From positions 1 through 64,000 of the forward strand of contig JADGEI010000021.1 in assembly GCA_016744455.1 (NCBI GenBank): DNA of 64,000 nucleotides. Direction: 5' to 3'. The notes below the pieces were generated by a model. It had not been told where the DNA came from and ran no database searches. It saw nothing but the letters and a program-made list of their open reading frames with translations. Every line of letters starts with the position of its first letter. Positions within the stretch are counted from its first letter, which is position 1. Positions 16,041-24,789 of this stretch are shown here, piece by piece. A program made the position numbers and the translations under genes. This DNA comes from Alcanivoracaceae bacterium (GTDB lineage: Bacteria; Pseudomonadota; Gammaproteobacteria; Xanthomonadales; Marinicellaceae).

Positions 16041-18204
16041 TGTTCTCTTTTTTCTCGGTGTTTTGTAAGAATTCATTTAGTTTTGATTTAAGAGGCTTTA
16101 GGCCTTTAAACTGATTTGCGTATTCTTTTGTTAATTGTTTTGCTTGTTCTGGGTTTTCTATTACTGTTGGTGTAATTAGAACTATTAATTCTGTCCTACT
16201 TAATGAATTTCCTTTTTGTCCAAATAAATTACCTAATAATGGAATTTTACTTATAACCGGAACCCCTGATTTATCTTTAGTTCTGTTTTCACTTATCAAA
16301 CCTCCCATGACAACAGTTTGACCGCTTTGAATAGCAACCTCAGTATTAATACTCCTATTTGAGATGGATCTATTTTGTGAAATTGGATCCACTTCTTTTG
16401 ATGGAACACTCACCTCTTGCGTCAATTCCAAATAGACCAATCCACCTGGGTTTATTCGCGGTGTAACATCAAGCGTAATACCTGTTTGCCTAAACTGTAC
16501 ACTACTTCTTTGTAAGCTTGTATTTGTATCAGTGCCTACACCACTAAATCCACCATTAAAACTATTGGTTACTACAGGTATTTCATCACCGACATTAATA
16601 TTAGCCGATTTATTATTCAGTACTAATATTGACGGTGTTGATAACACTGTCACATTGCCTGTTGAGTTTAAAGCCGCTAAATTTGCTTGAACATCGTTTC
16701 CTGTAAACAAATAACTTAATGTGCCGCCAACAGGATCTGCCCCAAAAACTGCTGAAGCTGTATCTGTCAACCCACCAATCTTACTCGTCGGTTCAATAGA
16801 ACCTGCCGCATCTTCAAATTTCCATTGGACTCCAAACTTATTATTTTCTGATAAAGAAACTTCTATTATTTTTACTTCAATCAATACTTGTAAAGGCTCT
16901 ACATCTAATTGTCTAATGGCTGACAAAATTGCATCTAACTCTTGTGCATTGGCGCTGATTAAAATTTGATTATTCTCTTCGATAGCTGTAAAGTTTACTC
17001 CATCTTGATTGGAAGAATTTGATGAACCTCTTTTATTGCTAATAGATTTTGATTTTGTGGTTTTAGAGCCTATTTCTTTACCTTTCAATCCGGGAGCCAC
17101 TTTACCAGAGTTGCTTTTTTGTGAACTCCGACTACTTCCACCACTGCTATTACCATCGAAAACATCACTTAAATAACCGGCCAAATCATCAGCTTTAATA
17201 TTTTTTACATTATAAACATAAAGGATGCTTGATGCCTCAGAATCTGCTCTGTCTAAGCGCATAATCCATTCTTTTGCTTTGTGCAAATATTTTTCTTGTG
17301 GTGTTATGACCATAATTGCGTTTAGGCGTTCTATGGGCATAAACCTGAACATGCCAGCCAAGGGGTTATCAGCTCCTTCACCAAATATAGCTTCTAGTTC
17401 TCCAACTATAGTATCCGCCTCTACTCGATTTAGGCCAAATATACCCGTTGACATGCCTTCCAACCAATCAACATCAAAGATATTAATAGTGTCAAGATAC
17501 ATATTTAATTCACGCTTGGTGCCCGATAGAAATAATAAATTTCTAGCATTATCTGCTTTTACGATAGCACCATCTTTAGCATATGGTGTTAAAATTTTCT
17601 CCATTTCTGCTGGTGCAATGTACTTTAATGGAATGACCATCACCGTATAGCCTTTGCGTTTTTGCATATGACCAAATCGCGGTATGAGGTTACCTTTTAT
17701 GGCCTGTTCTCTAGGCATTACATGATACCTGTCTTCAATAAACACCAATGCTGAATTGTTCCAACTCAGCAACATCTCCAAAATCGGTAAAACTTGGTCT
17801 TTGTTAATCGGCTTAATAGTAGCAAAGGTTACTTCACCTGAAACACCCGGTGCTATGACATAATTTTCTTTTAGTACATCTCCCAATAGAAAATTAACAA
17901 CAGCAGGTAATGAACTGCCTTCAAAGTTTAATGTAATTTCACCTTTATTAGTGACACCTTTAAAAGATTTGCCAGCCGCATCAACATCGATGAAATCCCC
18001 TGACCCAGGATAAAATTCAAACTGTTCCTTTTTAGGTTTATCTTTGTCTTTTTTGTCATCGCCAAAAACAGCACCTGAATATTTATTGCTCTCTATGCCT
18101 TTTAGATAATCGTAACCGTCCACCTCTTTGGATAAATCCAATGGAGTGGATGCACATGACATCAATAGTGTTGTTAGTGTAATTATGATTAATTTTTTAA
18201 TCAT
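16033..18204 (-). CDS. gspD: Type II secretion secretin GspD (XpsD-type)
   Basis: A 723-residue outer-membrane secretin, the exit pore of type II secretion. The N-terminus has a lipobox (LLMSCAS, Cys 17), as in Xanthomonas XpsD. An N0 domain (about 88-165, EITLNFEGSSLPAVVNFLL) is followed by N1-N3 domains with the VIPLKYIAPAEMEKIL and LYVYNVKNIKADDLAGYL starts. A Ser/Gly/Lys-rich insert (about 350-400) interrupts N3. The secretin core has VLSTPSILVLNNKSANINVGDEIP and the closing SVPVISKIPLLGNLF-type segment. It is the last T2SS gene of the operon, 12 bases after the GspN gene, as in xps clusters. Confidence 0.93.
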   Translation of the reverse strand: MIKKLIIITLTTLLMSCASTPLDLSKEVDGYDYLKGIESNKYSGAVFGDDKKDKDKPKKEQFEFYPGSGDFIDVDAAGKSFKGVTNKGEITLNFEGSSLPAVVNFLLGDVLKENYVIAPGVSGEVTFATIKPINKDQVLPILEMLLSWNNSALVFIEDRYHVMPREQAIKGNLIPRFGHMQKRKGYTVMVIPLKYIAPAEMEKILTPYAKDGAIVKADNARNLLFLSGTKRELNMYLDTINIFDVDWLEGMSTGIFGLNRVEADTIVGELEAIFGEGADNPLAGMFRFMPIERLNAIMVITPQEKYLHKAKEWIMRLDRADSEASSILYVYNVKNIKADDLAGYLSDVFDGNSSGGSSRSSQKSNSGKVAPGLKGKEIGSKTTKSKSISNKRGSSNSSNQDGVNFTAIEENNQILISANAQELDAILSAIRQLDVEPLQVLIEVKIIEVSLSENNKFGVQWKFEDAAGSIEPTSKIGGLTDTASAVFGADPVGGTLSYLFTGNDVQANLAALNSTGNVTVLSTPSILVLNNKSANINVGDEIPVVTNSFNGGFSGVGTDTNTSLQRSSVQFRQTGITLDVTPRINPGGLVYLELTQEVSVPSKEVDPISQNRSISNRSINTEVAIQSGQTVVMGGLISENRTKDKSGVPVISKIPLLGNLFGQKGNSLSRTELIVLITPTVIENPEQAKQLTKEYANQFKGLKPLKSKLNEFLQNTEKKENNE

Positions 18205-18216
18205 TCATGTCTCCTG

Positions 18217-18912
18217 TTATTTTTTCTTGGCAGCTTCAGCACGCATTTGAGCGCGACGTTCTGCTATCTTTTTACGGATATCATCCGCATTTCGTTTTTT
18301 GTCTTCCCGATTTAATGGTTCTTTGTCTGTCTCAGAACTTGTATTTTTAACAGACTTAGTTGTTTTTGGTTTTGATTTAGCTGTCGAACCACTATGCACC
18401 GCTAACTCCAACTCTTCTGTCTTATCATCTTCTGAAGTGAAAACCACTTTTCTGGCTTGAATTTCTGTCAATGTCCAACCACCTTGTTCGCCATCCAGCG
18501 GCATACCAACTCTATAAACCTCACGTTCATTGGTTAGATTATCTAATATCATGGCGTAACTTTGATCTGGAGTTAAAACAATACCAGTTAATTTTGCTTT
18601 TAGTTCTGCTATTGGTTCTGGATTGTCTTCTTGAGTTTCATCAGTTTCTACCAATGAAACAAATGGTTTTCTTTCCTGGCTAAAGACAGGTCTGGTCTCT
18701 ATGTTTTCGACAATTTTTTTATAATCAGTCGAATCCTCTGCTTCGTTGCTATTAATCCCTTTTGGTACCCGCGGTATTGTTGACTGATTGTCACCATCAA
18801 CTTCTATTGTTGCTATTTTTTGTCCAATTCCTAGCATCTGAATACTTGCGACCAACAAGAAAACCACCAGCAACCCTATTAATACCTGACCGAATATATT
18901 ATTTTTTATCAT
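18217..18912 (-). CDS. gspN: Type II secretion protein N (XpsN-type, GspC-like)
   Basis: A 231-residue inner-membrane protein with one N-terminal membrane helix (about 8-26). A periplasmic region includes an HR-like domain (about 82-165: AELKAKLTGIVLTPDQSYAMI, then EVYRVGMPL and WTLTEIQARKVVFTS), as in GspC/XpsN. The C-terminal tail (170-231) is highly charged, Lys/Glu rich. No separate gspC exists here. In xps systems XpsN stands in for GspC and links the inner-membrane XpsL-XpsM complex to the secretin XpsD, and it sits between xpsM and xpsD as here. It overlaps gspM by 14 bases. Confidence 0.82.
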   Translation of the reverse strand: MIKNNIFGQVLIGLLVVFLLVASIQMLGIGQKIATIEVDGDNQSTIPRVPKGINSNEAEDSTDYKKIVENIETRPVFSQERKPFVSLVETDETQEDNPEPIAELKAKLTGIVLTPDQSYAMILDNLTNEREVYRVGMPLDGEQGGWTLTEIQARKVVFTSEDDKTEELELAVHSGSTAKSKPKTTKSVKNTSSETDKEPLNREDKKRNADDIRKKIAERRAQMRAEAAKKK

Positions 18913-19528
18913 TATTCTTCACTATAACCGGTTTGTTCATATAAGCATACATATCAAATCTAACTTCTAACTTAGGTTCGGTTGGCTGTTGGTCTTTTCT
19001 TGAACGACGTTGACTCACGCGCCTTTGCTCGAGCTGTAAGTTATCAACAAACAACTGTGGCACATGATTTTCTACATCCAACAAAACTTTTGTCATAATA
19101 TCAAATTGGCAGCGCAACCTAACCTTTAGTATAATTTTCTCAAATTGTTCGGGTTCTTTGTCTTTACTTGGTGTATTACTGACCGTTTGGCATTCTGAAG
19201 TTGATTCACTGTTTTCTGAAACAATACTTTTTAATAGCCGAGTTAATTCTGCAGTTCCCAAATTATAAGTATCTGCAATTAAAAAGCTGGTGTTATCGCC
19301 AACAGCTTGTTTAATGGTAGCTATTCTGTTTTCAAGTTCAGGAATTAATACTTTATGCTCAGTATGGTCTTGGCGGCTTTCTTGTAAATCAACCATTTCT
19401 TCATTCAATAATGAGTGGCTGGTTACAAAGCTTTGAAAAAACAAAAAATATACAAGTACTAGCACCAATAGTAGTGCTAAAAGTGCGTACCAACGACTCA
19501 TTTCAGAGTTTTTAAGAGTTGCTGCCAT
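18899..19528 (-). CDS. gspM: Type II secretion protein M
   Basis: A roughly 209-residue bitopic inner-membrane protein with a short cytoplasmic start, a membrane helix (about 15-34) and a coiled-coil stretch (40-75). A periplasmic ferredoxin-like domain follows, with KIILKVRLRCQFDIMTKVLLDVENHVPQLFVDNLQL and a RFDMYAYM strand at the end. It fits the T2SSM_b (XpsM) type. An upstream ATG at 19534 is possible, but AAGAGG then abuts the start; 19528 gives a normal six-base spacing. Its start overlaps the end of gspL, so the pair is coupled, matching the physical GspL-GspM complex. Confidence 0.85.
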   Translation of the reverse strand: MAATLKNSEMSRWYALLALLLVLVLVYFLFFQSFVTSHSLLNEEMVDLQESRQDHTEHKVLIPELENRIATIKQAVGDNTSFLIADTYNLGTAELTRLLKSIVSENSESTSECQTVSNTPSKDKEPEQFEKIILKVRLRCQFDIMTKVLLDVENHVPQLFVDNLQLEQRRVSQRRSRKDQQPTEPKLEVRFDMYAYMNKPVIVKNNDKK

Positions 19529-20657
19529 CTTCATCCTCTTCTTTTGGTTCTTTAAATTCAGCGCGTATGGTGAATTTTTCTTTTTTTGTTACACGATCAG
19601 GTGTCACTCCGCCAACAATTCTCGGGTTAAACCATAAACTTGATTTATCTAACCCTGGTACAAGTCCATTAGCATCGTCTGACTGACCTGTTATTTCAAT
19701 GCGGTCTTGATCAATTTTCAAACGTGTTATATAGGTGTGGTCTGGTAGAATCGATGTGACCTCGGAAAGAATAGATACCAATGCAGGTGTATCCTGTTTT
19801 TTTGTTTGTAGAAACTTACTAGACACAATAACGTTTTTTAGTTCTTTTCTAAGTTTTTTAGAGGTCCTTGCTTCTTTTTGTAATGACGAATTAATCTCTG
19901 TTAATCGATCGACTTTACTCTGTTTATTATCAAGTGAGGTATACATCACAAAATACACCAAGCCTACCAATAATGCCATAAGGCCCAAGTTTAGTTTTAA
20001 ATTAAAGCTATCGTGTTTCTTACGTTGTTCGTTGAGCAGTAGATTAACCCCTAATAAAATTGGTGCTTTTCCATCTCCGGACACATTGGCATCTAACCCA
20101 TCAAGGGCAACTGATTTTTCATCGCACAATTGAGTAATTTCTTCCAGTTTTTCTTTTGGAATTACTGCAAGAGTTAACTGTATTTTTTCTTGGTTCTGAT
20201 TTTCTCTGTCAACCTTATAACTCATTTGTACTTGTTCTGGCTTAAAGGGCACAAATCGATCCAACTCAAACCCAATAACATCATCTAAGTTTTCTTTAGC
20301 TGCCTGTGGCAGCGCAATTTTTCTTACCAACACTTCATTTTTAGGTAATAAAAATTTTACTATTACTTTTTTTCCATCTGCTTGATTAATAACATGCTGG
20401 ACTGTATGCCACCACTTTTCGCCTTCTTGTTTTTCTTTGTTACAAATTTCTTGTGTGCCATCAATTTGTTGCCACACTTTCACGCCTTCCTTGCCCTGAA
20501 CAAGATAAACTAAAAGTGGTTGAGGAAACAATTGTTGTTGGTATTTTTCCGGCACAAAAGTTTTTAACTCGGTTTTCCACCAATGCATAAATTGTCTAAT
20601 GGATGATTCTTCATACCATTTACTTATGTCATTTTGTAGTTTTTCAATTGTGCTCAT
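19512..20657 (-). CDS. gspL: Type II secretion protein L (PilN-like C-terminus)
   Basis: A 381-residue inner-membrane protein. The cytoplasmic N-terminal part (residues 1-235) has an actin-like PilM/GspL fold (KFLLPKNEVLVRKIALP, DVIGFELDRFVPFKPEQV, the latter being the family's signature segment). It is followed by a membrane helix (about 236-255), a coiled coil (260-300) and a periplasmic PilN-like ferredoxin domain with VSILSEVTSILPDHTYITRLKI. GspL recruits the ATPase GspE to the membrane. It follows gspK by 27 bases and overlaps gspM. Confidence 0.87.
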   Translation of the reverse strand: MSTIEKLQNDISKWYEESSIRQFMHWWKTELKTFVPEKYQQQLFPQPLLVYLVQGKEGVKVWQQIDGTQEICNKEKQEGEKWWHTVQHVINQADGKKVIVKFLLPKNEVLVRKIALPQAAKENLDDVIGFELDRFVPFKPEQVQMSYKVDRENQNQEKIQLTLAVIPKEKLEEITQLCDEKSVALDGLDANVSGDGKAPILLGVNLLLNEQRKKHDSFNLKLNLGLMALLVGLVYFVMYTSLDNKQSKVDRLTEINSSLQKEARTSKKLRKELKNVIVSSKFLQTKKQDTPALVSILSEVTSILPDHTYITRLKIDQDRIEITGQSDDANGLVPGLDKSSLWFNPRIVGGVTPDRVTKKEKFTIRAEFKEPKEEDEDGSNS

Positions 20658-20684
20658 TGTTTGCTATTTAGTTTAACCATGCAA

Positions 20685-21575
20685 TTACATGTGTTCATTA
20701 TCACGCCATCTCATAATTCGAAAAGGCCTACCACTTACTGTTCCACCTAGTCTAATGGTTGCATCTAATGATGCCCAATGACTGTTACTTAATGTTGCTT
20801 TGGCTTTAATGCTAAATGCAACACCTCCACCTCTTGATGGAGCTGTTGATCCTTCACCTAAAACGGGTAATTGATCACCTCTTTCTATTAATTCTCTTTC
20901 TTCTATAAATAATTGCGCGTCTTCTCTTTCAACGCCTTCTAATGCCATCAACGCTTGCTGTGGTGCAAAAGCAATATTTATATTTCTGCTGCCAGAATAA
21001 ACAGTTATGGCTTTTTCTAGCTGCCTATACATGTCATAAGTCACACCCATAACTTGCTGTAGTTCTGGCACTGTATCAAACAATGCATCCTTGGCTCCAT
21101 ACTTGAAACCTTCTGCTTCATAGTCGTCATCTTCTGCGCCACTAAATCCTTTAATATTGTCACTATCCCGCCAATCTATTACCCTTTCAGTAAACATCAT
21201 AGCATCATCGTCACTCATGCCTAATGAGGCAAATAAGCCAACCAAAAGTTCATCGCTAGCTAAATTTATATCAATTTTTCCTGTTTCATCGGTAATTTGA
21301 ATTTCAATTTCAGCATCACCAAACTCCATTTTATAAACTCTGCCATCTGCAACCCAACGTGAATCGGGGTCAGGATTCCTCAATTCATAGACAGCTCGAT
21401 GTAAGCCAGCTTCGGCTAAATACCTAGCTTTTGTGGTATCAAAAACAATTTTGGCCTGTACTCCCTCGGTACGTGCCGACAATGAAAAACTTGCCGCAAT
21501 TACGGTTAGCAATACCGTAACCCATAGAACCAAAATTAATGCTACGCCTTTTTGCTTGTGAGGAAAATTATTCAT
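20685..21575 (-). CDS. gspK: Type II secretion minor pseudopilin GspK
   Basis: A 296-residue minor pseudopilin. The prepilin peptidase site is KQKG/VALILVLWV with Gly at residue 10. The residue at mature position 5 is Leu rather than Glu, which is normal for GspK, the tip subunit. The hydrophobic stretch is followed by ARYLAEAGLHRAVYEL and then the large GspK insert domain, with DEDDAMMFTERVIDWRDSDN-like acidic residues and DLFDTVPELQQVMG, where the family binds calcium. It overlaps gspJ by four bases. Confidence 0.9.
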   Translation of the reverse strand: MNNFPHKQKGVALILVLWVTVLLTVIAASFSLSARTEGVQAKIVFDTTKARYLAEAGLHRAVYELRNPDPDSRWVADGRVYKMEFGDAEIEIQITDETGKIDINLASDELLVGLFASLGMSDDDAMMFTERVIDWRDSDNIKGFSGAEDDDYEAEGFKYGAKDALFDTVPELQQVMGVTYDMYRQLEKAITVYSGSRNINIAFAPQQALMALEGVEREDAQLFIEERELIERGDQLPVLGEGSTAPSRGGGVAFSIKAKATLSNSHWASLDATIRLGGTVSGRPFRIMRWRDNEHM

Positions 21576-22264
21576 TTAATTTCCCCTCTGTTGCTATTTC
21601 GTAACATCAGACTTTCGCTGACTCGTCTATTTGTTGCTGTTGCATCTAACATTAATGCCACTTGCATCACAGGCCACTGCATTAATGAGCCTTCGCCCAT
21701 TTCTACGTCTAATTTTACCATCAATGGTGTATTTTCACCTTCTTCCCAAGCACTTTCCCAGTCACCTAACTCGCCTTCTTCATCAAGCTTAACAAAACTA
21801 AATTCGGCATCTTGGATATTTTCTAACAGTACCACAGGCTCTTGTTCTGAGTCTTCAAATGAACCTTCTTCAATTGAATCATTTAGTAGCCAGTGTGAAA
21901 ATTGCAGAATTTTACCACCATTTGCATTAACAATCTCAATTAATTGCACATGTGGTCCGCCTTTTCCTAAATAACCTGGCATGGGTGAAACGTACATAAT
22001 ATGCTGGTCATCACCTTCAAAGATAACAAAGGTATTATCTTCTTCTTTGAATGCCATAGGTAGAATCCGTGAAATTTGCCTTCTAACCAATTCTTGTACC
22101 ACCCTTATTTCATTGGTTGCATTAATTCTTTTGGTGCCTTTTAGTGCCATTTTACGACTACTATGAATGCCTCCATAAATCATTGCCATGATCAATGATA
22201 ACAGTGTCATGGCTACTATGATTTCCATTAATGAAAAACCTGATTGCTGCTTTTTATTCATCAT
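21572..22264 (-). CDS. gspJ: Type II secretion minor pseudopilin GspJ
   Basis: A 230-residue minor pseudopilin. The type III signal is KQQSG/FSLMEIIVAM with Gly at residue 9 and Glu at mature position 5, then a hydrophobic helix. The beta-rich body with RRQISRILPM and FSHWLLNDSIEEG segments and the length fit GspJ. It forms the pseudopilus tip with GspI and GspK. Start and stop overlap both neighbours by four bases (ATGA type), so I-J-K are translationally coupled. Confidence 0.9.
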   Translation of the reverse strand: MMNKKQQSGFSLMEIIVAMTLLSLIMAMIYGGIHSSRKMALKGTKRINATNEIRVVQELVRRQISRILPMAFKEEDNTFVIFEGDDQHIMYVSPMPGYLGKGGPHVQLIEIVNANGGKILQFSHWLLNDSIEEGSFEDSEQEPVVLLENIQDAEFSFVKLDEEGELGDWESAWEEGENTPLMVKLDVEMGEGSLMQWPVMQVALMLDATATNRRVSESLMLRNSNRGEIK

Positions 22265-22677
22265 CTTGCCCTGGAAAAATCAGGAGTTATAGCACGCAAG
22301 GTTTTAAATTGATCAACCTTCGTTTGAGAACCCGCTTCGGATGTCACAGTTAGAGTCACTTCCATCAATTCTACTGCTGAAAACTCTTGGTTTATATCAC
22401 CTTCATAGACAATATCATAAGGAACAACTTCTAACTCCCAACTGGTTCTCTCATCAAAGTCACCACTGGTCGCACCTTCTTCCAACTTTTCCAGTAAACC
22501 AAGTTCATCCATTTTACTTTGTGACAATAGGGCAATCTTAGTATTATACGATGCTTTTACGGTGTTTTTTGCTGACCCGGCAATAATTTGTAGTACCGTA
22601 GCAAATGTTGCTGCTAACAAGGTAAAGGCAACTAACACTTCTAACAAAGTGAAACCCTTTTGTCTTCTGTTTTTCAT
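22261..22677 (-). CDS. gspI: Type II secretion minor pseudopilin GspI
   Basis: A 138-residue minor pseudopilin. RRQKG/FTLLEVLVAF is the prepilin peptidase site, Gly at residue 8, Glu at mature +5. The helix continues through LLAATFATVLQI. The LLSQSKMDELG segment near residue 46 matches the usual GspI alpha-helix. It initiates tip assembly with GspJ and GspK. It overlaps gspH by one base and gspJ by four. Confidence 0.89.
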   Translation of the reverse strand: MKNRRQKGFTLLEVLVAFTLLAATFATVLQIIAGSAKNTVKASYNTKIALLSQSKMDELGLLEKLEEGATSGDFDERTSWELEVVPYDIVYEGDINQEFSAVELMEVTLTVTSEAGSQTKVDQFKTLRAITPDFSRAR

Positions 22678-23132
22678 TAGACGCTTGCTCCCTCTACCAT
22701 AGAAATTTCACCCGTCAACCAGTTTACATTTATCTTCCAAATCTTATTGCCATAAATTAACTTAACCCAACCACCTGTAGAACTCCCATCTGAAAAAAAA
22801 CGAATGGACCCAGTATCCTCATCAGCCACTTCAGAATCAGCTGTATAAACATTAATGTCAATTTCATCAGGAATAACTACTGTTTTCTTTCTTGGTGCCT
22901 TGTAGTTTTTTTCTTTTACGTTGAATGTTATGGTTTTTTCTTCGTGCTTGATTACTGCCTGTCCACGCGTGTATCTTAATGCCGACACCAGATTTTTACT
23001 CACCGACCTAAGTTTAGTTTTCTTTAGATTCTTTGTCATGCTTGATGACACAAATCCAGCAATAACCGCTATAAAGGTCATAACGACCAAAATTTCTAGT
23101 AAACTAAAACCGTATGTGGATTGTTTTTGCAC
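22677..23132 (-). CDS. gspH: Type II secretion minor pseudopilin GspH
   Basis: A 151-residue minor pseudopilin. The prepilin site is STYG/FSLLEILVVM with Gly at residue 8 and Glu at mature +5. The body carries the GspH/FimT pattern LVSALRYTRGQAVI followed by beta strands, with a late SIRFFSDGSSTGGWV segment that is the family's conserved Phe-x-x-Asp-Gly-Ser site. It lies nine bases after gspG in the usual G-H-I-J-K order. Confidence 0.9.
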   Translation of the reverse strand: MQKQSTYGFSLLEILVVMTFIAVIAGFVSSSMTKNLKKTKLRSVSKNLVSALRYTRGQAVIKHEEKTITFNVKEKNYKAPRKKTVVIPDEIDINVYTADSEVADEDTGSIRFFSDGSSTGGWVKLIYGNKIWKINVNWLTGEISMVEGASV

Positions 23133-23141
23133 TTTGAAATT

Positions 23142-23561
23142 TTATAGGTCCCAACTATTAATGTCTTTATCAAATTTTGTGCCTCCAGGCGATTTATCAT
23201 TTCCGTAAGAAACAATACTAAATTCTTCATCGTGTTGTCCTGGATTACTGTAATGAAATTCTTCATTCCACGGGTCTTTAATTTCTTTTTTCTTGGCATA
23301 GGGTCCTAACCAGTTACCATCGCCATTATCATCAACTAATGCATCAAGGCTTCTTGGATAGTAACCTGTATCCGTGTTGAAACTTTCAATCGACATTTTT
23401 AATTTATTGATTTTTATTTCAGCCTCCTTTAGCTTGGCCTTCTTTTTATTGTTACCAATACTGTTTGCCACAATGCCCATAATTGTTGCCATAATAACCA
23501 TAACCACTAAAATTTCAATCAAACTAAAACCTGTATTTTTCTTGTTGTTAATTTTTTTCAT
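23142..23561 (-). CDS. gspG: Type II secretion major pseudopilin GspG
   Basis: A 139-residue major pseudopilin. KKNTG/FSLIEILVVM has Gly at residue 11 and Glu at mature +5. The long N-terminal helix is followed by the GspG-specific segments TGYYPRSLDAL, NWLGPYAKKKEIKDPW and a C-terminal GTKFDKDINSW, which supplies the calcium-binding residues of the family. It is the main subunit of the periplasmic pseudopilus. It lies nine bases after gspF. Confidence 0.94.
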   Translation of the reverse strand: MKKINNKKNTGFSLIEILVVMVIMATIMGIVANSIGNNKKKAKLKEAEIKINKLKMSIESFNTDTGYYPRSLDALVDDNGDGNWLGPYAKKKEIKDPWNEEFHYSNPGQHDEEFSIVSYGNDKSPGGTKFDKDINSWDL

Positions 23562-23570
23562 TCTATTTCT

Positions 23571-24779
23571 CTATCCTACTAAATCATTCATGTTTAACAT
23601 TGCCATAAGTATGGCAAATATTATAAAAAATATTAATGCTGCTAACGTTAATACCACGACCGGCACCAAAAGTGATATCATGCGATCAATGGCTGTTTTT
23701 ACCTCAATATCATAAGTATCTGCTGTTTTAAGCAACATCTCATTAAGCTTTCCTGTTTCCTCACCTACACTAATTAATTGTTGGGCCAGGCGCGGAAATT
23801 CTTCAGCACCATCCAAACCCTTTGCCAATGGCTCACCATGTTTCACCTGCTCGGATGCCTCAGAAACAACTTTATGTAGCATGGTATTATTTATGACTTT
23901 TTTACCAATCTTTAGAGCTGACAATAAAGGTACACCACTATCAACAAGTGTTCCTAATGTGCGGGAAAAACGAGCAATATCAACTCGAGTCATTAAATCA
24001 CCAAATAAGGGTAACTTAAGCATTTTTTTATCCCATGCTAATTTAAAAATTGGCTCTTTTAATTTTTGTTTTAATACAATAATCATTGCAACAATTACGA
24101 CAATAATGACCCACCAATAATTTTGCACCATTTCTGCAATACCTAAAACTAACTGTGTTACACCTGGTAGTTCTACTCCAGCATCCTCAAACATGGGTTT
24201 AAAAGAAGGCACAACATTACCAAGTAAAACAAACAATGAAGCACCTGATAAAACAAATAAGATAATCGGATATATCATAGCGGAAATAACACTGTCTTTT
24301 AATTCTTTAGCACGTGTCATATAATCGGCTAGCCGCACTAGCGTAACCTCAAGTGTTCCGCCCATTTCACCAGCCCTAACCATATTGGTATACATATTGG
24401 TAAACACATGTTGTTCTTCTAAGGCATCTGATAACGTTCCGCCGCCCCGTACTTTATCCCTTACCTGTTCGACCATTATTTTTAATTGATCATCATCAAT
24501 CAAATCTATCATCACACTGAGCGAGCGCTCTAAAGGCATACCAGAACTAAGCAATGTTGAAAGCTGATCCGTAAATTCACCTACCTGTTTTTGAGAAACA
24601 ACTTTTCGTGATGAAAACATGTTCTCTAATGAAAACCCTGTATTTAATTCTTTAGCTGTTACAGGAATATTGCCCGCTGCCTGAATCTTGCTAATGACTT
24701 CTGCACGATTACCTGCATCCATTTGCCCTTCTAGTTGTTCACCAGCTGGTGTTAGCGCTTTGTATACAAATTGAGCCAT
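23571..24779 (-). CDS. gspF: Type II secretion inner-membrane platform protein GspF
   Basis: A 402-residue polytopic protein with two repeated GspF/PilC domains of about 120 residues, each near QLSTLLSSGMPLERSL (about 68-190) and RTLGTLVDSGVPLLSALKI (about 270-390). Membrane helices follow each (about 168-190, 218-238 and 373-396). GspF is the platform that couples the GspE ATPase to pseudopilus assembly. It lies 10 bases after gspE. Confidence 0.94.
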   Translation of the reverse strand: MAQFVYKALTPAGEQLEGQMDAGNRAEVISKIQAAGNIPVTAKELNTGFSLENMFSSRKVVSQKQVGEFTDQLSTLLSSGMPLERSLSVMIDLIDDDQLKIMVEQVRDKVRGGGTLSDALEEQHVFTNMYTNMVRAGEMGGTLEVTLVRLADYMTRAKELKDSVISAMIYPIILFVLSGASLFVLLGNVVPSFKPMFEDAGVELPGVTQLVLGIAEMVQNYWWVIIVVIVAMIIVLKQKLKEPIFKLAWDKKMLKLPLFGDLMTRVDIARFSRTLGTLVDSGVPLLSALKIGKKVINNTMLHKVVSEASEQVKHGEPLAKGLDGAEEFPRLAQQLISVGEETGKLNEMLLKTADTYDIEVKTAIDRMISLLVPVVVLTLAALIFFIIFAILMAMLNMNDLVG

Positions 24780-24789
24780 GAATCAGTCC

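Noticed and set aside
17225..17650. Plus-strand frame of 141 codons opposite gspD
   Set aside because: It is antisense to well-conserved secretin domains and has no start signal.
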